NCBI GenBank assembly: GCA_002423435.1
Contig: DIWE01000023.1
Location: forward strand, 62,001-126,000
DNA: 64,000 nt
Source: Clostridiales bacterium UBA6114
Lineage (GTDB): Bacteria > Bacillota > Clostridia > Oscillospirales > Butyricicoccaceae
Direction: 5' to 3'
Under the pieces are notes generated by a model. That model was not told the origin of the DNA. It did no database searches and was given only the letters and a program-made list of their open reading frames with translations. Made by a program: the position numbers and the translations under genes. How positions within the stretch are numbered: the first letter of the stretch is position 1; the number at the start of each line of letters is the position of its first letter. Shown here piece after piece: positions 59,152 through 64,000 of the stretch.

Positions 59152-61321
59152 AATTTGCCGTGTCGCGGCCGTGGTTTGATACGAACTGAGGACTCAGGCC
59201 GCGCGGGCCGCCGGCTTTGATCACTGTTTCAAATCCGAGGTCACCCTCTATGCCCTCCATTTTACCGCCGGCGATCAGCGCTGCGGCGGTCTGTAAATCG
59301 TCCGTCCCAAGCTCCCTGGATTTCTCTTCGAGCCACCTTTCATTCTCGCCCGCCTCATAGCCGGGGCCGTTGAAATAATAGCTTTTGGCGCGGACCGTGA
59401 TGCGGACGCTCCCGTCCTCCTCCGGCGAAACGTCCGCCGCCGTCAGCAGATAGAACATCCTGTCGTGGTCGAGGCCGCCCTCCGGCCACGGAGAATAATA
59501 GCCGTCGCCATAGTTTGCAAATTTCGGATAAGCCTGATGCGGCATCTCGTCATAGCGGCCTTTGGCGGCAAACAGGCTTTTCACGGCCGTCTCCATGGCG
59601 CCGTCGCTCATCTTTTCGGGATAGCGCATATAGGACAGCACATAAAAGACCGCGTCGGCAAAATTTGTATAGCCATAGGTATCTTTATAACGGGTCGTTT
59701 CAAAAAACGACTCGTAGCCGTCCATGTCCGGCAGGTAGATCCATCGGTAATCCCTTGCGAACAGGTTAAAGCGTTCCCGCATTTCGTCGGTGATTCCGAC
59801 CGTCCCGCGCTCGTCGATTACGCTTTCCACAAAAGCAGCGCCGCTCGGATAATCGACAACCCGCGTCTGTGCGGGTCCCTCCGCTTCAAGCCTGTCCAGA
59901 AGCTCCAACGTCGCGTTAAGCGTTCCCTGCCCCTCTCCGTCGGGATAGATCGTGCCGAGATAGGTCCGCTCGCCGCCGGTGTTTTTGGCGACAAGATAGG
60001 GGCTGCCCATGCTGCCTTTCTCCAAAAGCCAGCCGTCTTTTATCTCCATCCCGCCGGCGAGCACGATTCTTTTCGGGTCTTTGGGCCGCATTCGATAGTT
60101 AAGCTCGTAGGCCTCGATGACCTCGCCCTCATAGAGATCGTCGAAGCTGTCGGTTAGCTCCAGCTTTGTGATTTCGGCGTCTGTGAAGTTGGTGCCCTGG
60201 TAGATAAAAACTTCACTCGATACATATTCGTTTGCTTCAATATCCTGCCTGATCATCGTCCACGCCTGCCGCACCAGCGGATCGGGGTCATTCAGCCCCG
60301 CCTCGAGCTTTGCGCCAAGATCCGCTTTCGCCCCAGTGAAGGTGCAGACCGCCGCCACCGCGACGGCGAGCAGGGCGACAATCAGCGCAGAAACCATTGT
60401 TTTCGGATTCTTTGCGATCAGGTTGATTCTTTCCTTGAGCCCGCGTTTTCCGGCCGTCATTGTTGTCGCGGCGCACATAAGGGCGGCTGAGGCGGAGCTT
60501 TGGGAAATGATATCCACAAGAGTGCGCCCGTAATCAAGCCGGCTGTCCTCGCCGAGGCGCTTTATCGCCGCCTCGTCGCAGGCGAGCTCGCAGTCGGTCC
60601 TGGACAGGATCGCCGCCGCCCACACCAGCGGGTTAAACCAGTAAAGCACAAGGCACACGCCCCGGAGCATCGACCAGGCGTGGTCTTTGTGCGCGAAGTG
60701 GCAAAGCTCATGAATAAGCACGTGGCGCGCGGTTTCCGCTGAAGCCGCGGCCCTCGGCGTCAGATAGACGGCCGGCCGGAAAAACCCGAACAGGCAAGGC
60801 GAAGGGAGAAAGTCCGCGACGTAGACCGGCAGAATGCAATCGGCAGCAGGATAAATCCTGCGTGATTTTCGCAGGCTTTGATAAAAGCTCATATTAACCA
60901 GCGCGAACCACAGCGCAACGAGGATGCTTCCCCATATCCAGACAGTTTTGACAAGGTTTTTCAAATAGATGCCGGTGGTGTTTTGAGGTATTCCGGAACT
61001 GTCCTCGGGCAAGCCCGATTCCGCGGCCGGAAGGGAATCCGAGAGAGCGGATGCATCGGCGGGTGCGGACGGCTCCGGAGCAGCGTCGCCGAGGTCGCCG
61101 GAGATCCAAACAACGCGGCTTGCTATACCGCTTTCAACCCCGCCGGCCAGATTCATCACGCTCAGCGAGCTTCCAAACAGTGAGAAGGGCAGCAAAAGCC
61201 GCAAAAGCACCAGGCCCCACAGGGCGTATCGCAGCCGCCTGCCGATCTTTTCCCGGGTCAGGAACCGGATCGCGATGATGGCCGCGATGAGCACGGATGA
61301 GGTAACGACGGTCTCGATCAT
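59150..61321 (-). CDS. M56-family (BlaR1/MecR1-like) membrane metallopeptidase
   Basis: 723 residues. Four N-terminal membrane helices and a cytoplasmic zinc-peptidase loop with HELCH (LIHELCHFAHKDH, about residues 205-217) and the downstream Glu in DCELACDEAAIKRLG. After the fourth helix (about 310-330) comes an extracellular region of about 390 residues, much larger than a plain BlaR1 sensor but not a recognisable penicillin-binding domain. It probably senses an envelope signal and inactivates the adjacent BlaI-type repressor. Overlaps that gene by 4 bp. Confidence 0.88.
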   Translation of the reverse strand: MIETVVTSSVLIAAIIAIRFLTREKIGRRLRYALWGLVLLRLLLPFSLFGSSLSVMNLAGGVESGIASRVVWISGDLGDAAPEPSAPADASALSDSLPAAESGLPEDSSGIPQNTTGIYLKNLVKTVWIWGSILVALWFALVNMSFYQSLRKSRRIYPAADCILPVYVADFLPSPCLFGFFRPAVYLTPRAAASAETARHVLIHELCHFAHKDHAWSMLRGVCLVLYWFNPLVWAAAILSRTDCELACDEAAIKRLGEDSRLDYGRTLVDIISQSSASAALMCAATTMTAGKRGLKERINLIAKNPKTMVSALIVALLAVAVAAVCTFTGAKADLGAKLEAGLNDPDPLVRQAWTMIRQDIEANEYVSSEVFIYQGTNFTDAEITKLELTDSFDDLYEGEVIEAYELNYRMRPKDPKRIVLAGGMEIKDGWLLEKGSMGSPYLVAKNTGGERTYLGTIYPDGEGQGTLNATLELLDRLEAEGPAQTRVVDYPSGAAFVESVIDERGTVGITDEMRERFNLFARDYRWIYLPDMDGYESFFETTRYKDTYGYTNFADAVFYVLSYMRYPEKMSDGAMETAVKSLFAAKGRYDEMPHQAYPKFANYGDGYYSPWPEGGLDHDRMFYLLTAADVSPEEDGSVRITVRAKSYYFNGPGYEAGENERWLEEKSRELGTDDLQTAAALIAGGKMEGIEGDLGFETVIKAGGPRGLSPQFVSNHGRDTAN

Positions 61322-61704
61322 TTCCGCATCTCCCTCCCGGCCTTTTCCAATATCTCATAAAGCTCGTCGATTTCCTCCCGGTTAAGCGTCTTCTGCGCAG
61401 CCATGGAGTTTACCATCATCCGGAGGCTCCCGCCGTAGACCTTTTTCAGAAAGCTCTCGGTTTCCGCGGCCGCGGCATCGCCGCGGGCAACCGCGGGGTA
61501 ATACTCTCTTGCCCGGCCGCCCTCCTCAAAATACACCGCACCCTTTTTCTCCAGACGCGAAAGCATCACAAAGATCGTATGCTTGGTCCATGCGGTATCG
61601 TCCTTAAGCGCCTCCACAAGCTGCGCAATGGTCCGCGGGGCATCAACCCAAAGCAGGTTCATAAGCCTCCACTCGCCGTCGGACAGATTTAGGTTCTTTT
61701 TCAT
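61318..61704 (-). CDS. BlaI/MecI/CopY-family transcriptional repressor
   Basis: 128 residues. Winged helix LSDGEWRLMNLLWVDAPRTIAQLVEAL...WTKHTIFVMLSRLEKKGAV (in parts), then a dimerisation helix segment ending YEILEKAG. Cleaved by BlaR1-like peptidases in the known systems. First gene of the pair. Its promoter (61743-61772) lies within an inverted repeat that fits autorepression. Confidence 0.92.
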   Translation of the reverse strand: MKKNLNLSDGEWRLMNLLWVDAPRTIAQLVEALKDDTAWTKHTIFVMLSRLEKKGAVYFEEGGRAREYYPAVARGDAAAAETESFLKKVYGGSLRMMVNSMAAQKTLNREEIDELYEILEKAGREMRK

Positions 61705-61733
61705 GGTTCACCTCAAATACGTGGGTAACATCC

Positions 61734-61772
61734 GTTTACCAAAGCATACCATATCCGGTAAACATTTGTCAA
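61734..61772 (-). promoter_or_regulatory. Promoter and operator of the blaI-blaR1-like operon
   Basis: Minus strand TTGACA (61772-61767), 18 bases, TATGCT (61748-61743). The inverted repeat GTTTACC (61734-61740)/GGTAAAC (61757-61763) overlaps the -10 and spacer; a further GGTAAC lies downstream. Confidence 0.6.
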
Positions 61773-61785
61773 CCGAAATTTAGGC

Positions 61786-61822
61786 AAAAAAACGTATTCC
61801 GTTTCGTCGGAATACGTTTTTT
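61786..61822. terminator. Bidirectional terminator after alanine dehydrogenase
   Basis: AAAAAACGTATTCC with GGAATACGTTTTTT (arms 61787-61800 and 61809-61822). Confidence 0.85.
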
Positions 61823-61838
61823 CCCGTTTACTGCTCAT

Positions 61839-62966
61839 TTAATTGATTTGGGTAAAAAGCCCCTCCGCGGGAGTATAGGGAAGCGCTTGTGCCTCGGCGA
61901 CGGATTTAAAGGTCAGCTTTCCCTTGTAAACATTCAAACCTTTCATAAGCGCCGGATTATCCTTCATCGCCTTTTCCGCGCCCTTGTTTGCAATCTGGAG
62001 AGCATAAGGCAGGGTGGCATTCGTCAGTGCGAACGTCGACGTTCTCGGAACCGCGCCCGGCATATTCGCCACGGAATAATGCACAACGCCGTACTTGATA
62101 AAGTACGGATTCTTATGCGTCGTGATCCTGTCGATCGTTTCAATCGAGCCGCCCTGGTCGATGGCGACGTCTACAAGCACGGAACCCGGCTTCATCTTTT
62201 TGACCATGTATTCCTTGACCAGCTTCGGCGTTCTTGCTCCCGGAATTAACACCGCGCCGATAACCAGGTCCGCCTCTTCCACCGATTTCTCGATGTTTAA
62301 CGGATTCGACATCAATGTAAGTGCATGCCCGCCGAATATGTCGTCAAGATACGTAAGGCGCGCGGCTGACACGTCGAGCACGGTAACCTGCGCGCCCATT
62401 CCAACCGCCATTTTAACCGCGTTCGTTCCGACGCTCCCGCCGCCGACCACGGTGACCTTTGCTTTTTCCACGCCGGATACTCCGCCGAGCAGCATCCCGC
62501 GCCCGCCGCTTATCGACTCGAGCAGATGCGCTCCCACCTGAATGGACATCCTGCCCGCCACTTCACTCATCGGGGACAAAAGCGGCAGCGCCCCGTTAGC
62601 GAGCTGTACGGTCTCATAAGCAATCCCAACTACTTTCTTCTTCAGAAGCGCCTGTGTCTGCTCGGGGTCCGGTGCCAGATGAAGATATGTAAACAGGATC
62701 TGCCCTTCGTGAAGAAGGTCGAATTCCGCTTTCAGGGGCTCTTTCACTTTGATAATCATTTCTGCGATATCAAATACCTCTTTCGCAGTTTTCAGGATTT
62801 TTGCTCCGGTTTTTTCATATTCTTCGTTTTTGAAGCCGCTTCCGACACCCGCATTGTTCTCAATGTATACGGTATGTCCATCCCTGACAAGCGCGTCTAC
62901 TCCTGCAGGCGTAATCGCCACTCTGTTTTCATTATTTTTAATTTCTTTCGGAATGCCAATAATCAT
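61839..62966 (-). CDS. ald: Alanine dehydrogenase
   Basis: 375 residues, the usual length. IGIPKEIKNNENRVAITPAGV at the N-terminus, catalytic Lys in IKVKEPL and His in YLHLAPD, and the NAD fold TVVGGGSVGTNAVKMAVGMGAQVTVLD (about 168-195). Interconverts L-alanine with pyruvate, ammonia and NADH; in spore-formers it is used in sporulation and germination metabolism. Start after AAGGGG. Preceded by a 211-bp leader with a stable stem. Confidence 0.94.
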   Translation of the reverse strand: MIIGIPKEIKNNENRVAITPAGVDALVRDGHTVYIENNAGVGSGFKNEEYEKTGAKILKTAKEVFDIAEMIIKVKEPLKAEFDLLHEGQILFTYLHLAPDPEQTQALLKKKVVGIAYETVQLANGALPLLSPMSEVAGRMSIQVGAHLLESISGGRGMLLGGVSGVEKAKVTVVGGGSVGTNAVKMAVGMGAQVTVLDVSAARLTYLDDIFGGHALTLMSNPLNIEKSVEEADLVIGAVLIPGARTPKLVKEYMVKKMKPGSVLVDVAIDQGGSIETIDRITTHKNPYFIKYGVVHYSVANMPGAVPRTSTFALTNATLPYALQIANKGAEKAMKDNPALMKGLNVYKGKLTFKSVAEAQALPYTPAEGLFTQIN

Positions 62967-63063
62967 TGCTGTTTCTACCCCTTAATAAAAGAATTTTTAG
63001 CTGAAGAAAGCTCCTATACCGTTTGCCATGACCTTTACACTCTTTCCATACCAGGGAAAGGGT

Positions 63064-63119
63064 TCTCGCCTGGGATAGGAGGCTTTAAGGGATTATCCGA
63101 ACTTATATCGGAGGCGAGA
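63064..63119 (-). promoter_or_regulatory. Stem-loop leader upstream of alanine dehydrogenase
   Basis: TCTCGCCT (63119-63112 on the minus strand) pairs with AGGCGAGA (63071-63064), enclosing a smaller TCCGA/TCGGA hairpin (63096-63112). A competing CCAGG/CCTGG pairing overlaps the distal arm. Candidate 5' leader structure; not a recognised riboswitch. Confidence 0.3.
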
Positions 63120-63177
63120 CACAACGAACACTAGATCTCTATGCAGTACCGTTATTCGGGAAATCTTTGAGAAATGC

Positions 63178-63678
63178 TCAAGAGATTTGCGTCATATCCC
63201 CGCGCTTTGCCATCTCATTCGCCTCCACTCGGACCTTTATGAGTACCTTTTTCACCTTAGTCCCAACAAGCGCCCTTAAATGGGGCATATGTGCATCATT
63301 GCGAAGAAATACAGTAAAATCACCTTTTTCTAAAAACAATGTGTTATTGTATTGCTTTTCGTAAAGATGCACGTCTGTCATCACTAAGCGCGTAAAGGTC
63401 GCATCCTTCATGCGACTTTTGTCTGCATACGCGATAAACTCAAATCCTTCGCGAATATAGTGTATGTCTGCATATTCTAGATGCGTTTCCATCTCGCACT
63501 CGTCTACTGTACGTGTGTCGTATTCCTTGATCAGCGCATAAAGGTCGTCTCCGATGATGGAATACCTTCCAGGCTGCATTGTTGAAAAATTCGTATTCTT
63601 TATATATTCAAAGCCCTTCTGAAATAATGGCCCGAGAAAATAGTACTGCTCCGCGTTGTCGACCACGTCAAAAATCAT
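63178..63678 (-). CDS. YhcH/YjgK/YiaL family protein (DUF386), second copy
   Basis: 166 residues from ATG at 63678 (MIFDVVDNAEQYYFLGPLF, GGAAGG upstream); the longer frame lacks similarity to the family. Motifs METHLEYADIHYIREGFEFI and FLRNDAHMPHL correspond to those in the copy at 3147-3593, but overall similarity is low. Lies 43 bp after a class V aminotransferase gene, probably in one transcript. Confidence 0.82.
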   Translation of the reverse strand: MIFDVVDNAEQYYFLGPLFQKGFEYIKNTNFSTMQPGRYSIIGDDLYALIKEYDTRTVDECEMETHLEYADIHYIREGFEFIAYADKSRMKDATFTRLVMTDVHLYEKQYNNTLFLEKGDFTVFLRNDAHMPHLRALVGTKVKKVLIKVRVEANEMAKRGDMTQIS

Positions 63679-63721
63679 ACTAATTAACCTTCCTTCAGTC
63701 CTCTTTCCCGACTGCGTCGCC

Positions 63722-64000
63722 CTATATCTCGCCATTTGCGATCCGGGCGGTCACGCAAAGGAATTGGTCGATTTCCTCCGTGTTATGAAAATGCATGGGT
63801 GATACGCGGATGATGTTAGGTATATTCGCTCCGTCCAGTACCCGCTTTGACATCTTATTGCTCCGGGAACGGTTGAAGACATAAATGCTGTTCTCAATAA
63901 ATTTTCTGGCCGCGTCTACAGCCTCGATGTTGTCAAAGCTCATGGGCAGGATACAGTCGCGCTTTGTCAGATCATCCATAAAATAAATATGTACGCCCTT
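63722..64000 (-). CDS. C-terminal part of a class V aminotransferase-like PLP enzyme (runs off right edge)
   Basis: The frame is open from the stop at 63722 to the window edge, 92 codons; the internal Met at 63979 is not the start. The sequence SIYVFNRSRSNKMSKRVLDGANIPNIIRVSPMHFHNTEEIDQFLCV is typical of the small C-terminal domain of aminotransferase class V / cysteine desulfurase-like proteins (xxRxSxxHxNTxEEID). The PLP Lys lies outside. Substrate unknown. Confidence 0.75.
   Translation of the reverse strand, partial: KGVHIYFMDDLTKRDCILPMSFDNIEAVDAARKFIENSIYVFNRSRSNKMSKRVLDGANIPNIIRVSPMHFHNTEEIDQFLCVTARIANGEI

Noticed and set aside
1..64000. CRISPR array, prophage, integron or IS element
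   Set aside because: No regularly spaced repeats, no transposase, integrase or phage structural gene was seen.

Overview
The window looks like chromosomal DNA of an anaerobic, endospore-forming, flagellated Firmicute, most likely a clostridium in the broad Oscillospiraceae/Ruminococcaceae range. The spore call rests on a small Tlp-type spore protein (44251-44475). Motility rests on a late flagellar cluster (44.6-56.6 kb). The Gram-positive style shows in strong GGAGG ribosome sites, TTG and GTG starts, AgrC/AgrA, LytTR, BlaI/BlaR1 and a HutP-family protein. The species assignment is inference. I saw no rRNA, convincing tRNA, CRISPR array, transposase or prophage.

Layout. 0-3 kb: an Agr-like peptide-sensing locus (AgrA, AgrC, a lipoprotein and the first 13 codons of a probable autoinducer peptide), with two near-identical 22-bp-period LytTR operators. 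3-9 kb: YhcH, ferredoxin-type aldo/keto reductase, bacteriohemerythrin behind a sigma-28-like promoter, MFS exporter, two-component pair. 9.3-14 kb: UbiA prenyltransferase, lipoprotein, membrane-fused type II NADH dehydrogenase and polyprenyl synthase. This is a quinone/NDH-2 set like the core of the Listeria extracellular electron transfer locus. 14-25.5 kb (minus strand): a malonate decarboxylase operon (HutP-like, MdcA, MdcC, MdcD, MdcE, MadH-type ligase, MdcG) with a biotin carrier protein upstream and an iron-sulfur trio (ferredoxin-like, Cys-rich protein, aconitase-like hydratase) downstream. 25.9-30 kb: glycosyltransferase, unknown protein, LysR regulator, duplicated small HTH regulators, AbrB-zinc protein. 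30-41 kb: opine-dehydrogenase-like and shikimate-dehydrogenase-like proteins, TRAP transporter, D-aminoacylase, HyuA, HyuB: a catabolic operon probably for N-acyl or cyclic amino-acid derivatives. 41-44.5 kb: split transketolase, class II aldolase, Tlp. 44.6-57.5 kb: fliS, flagellin, csrA, fliT-like, fliD, flgL, two flgK, flgE, flgD and a response regulator. 58-64 kb: stalk-domain protein, BlaR1/BlaI pair, alanine dehydrogenase, second YhcH, and the C-terminal end of a class V aminotransferase.

The most unusual signal is a family of four structured intercistronic RNA elements (18710-18846, 22171-22311, 24004-24141, 47502-47645). Each lies directly before a start codon on the minus strand: mdcG, mdcC, mdcA and the fliT-like gene. 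Each has an upstream hairpin, a conserved core containing GCAACCGCG, a conserved TTTGTGC, and a strand that can pair either with the ribosome binding site or with a competing segment. The paired bases change together between copies, which is what a translational switch would look like. A HutP-family RNA-binding protein is encoded at the head of the malonate operon and is a speculative candidate partner.

Other regulatory structure: flagellin has a CsrA-type site (GGA hairpin loop plus GGA in the SD) with csrA itself just upstream; a 310-bp element with perfect 28-bp terminal inverted repeats separates flgE from flgK; and several related hairpins recur between genes.
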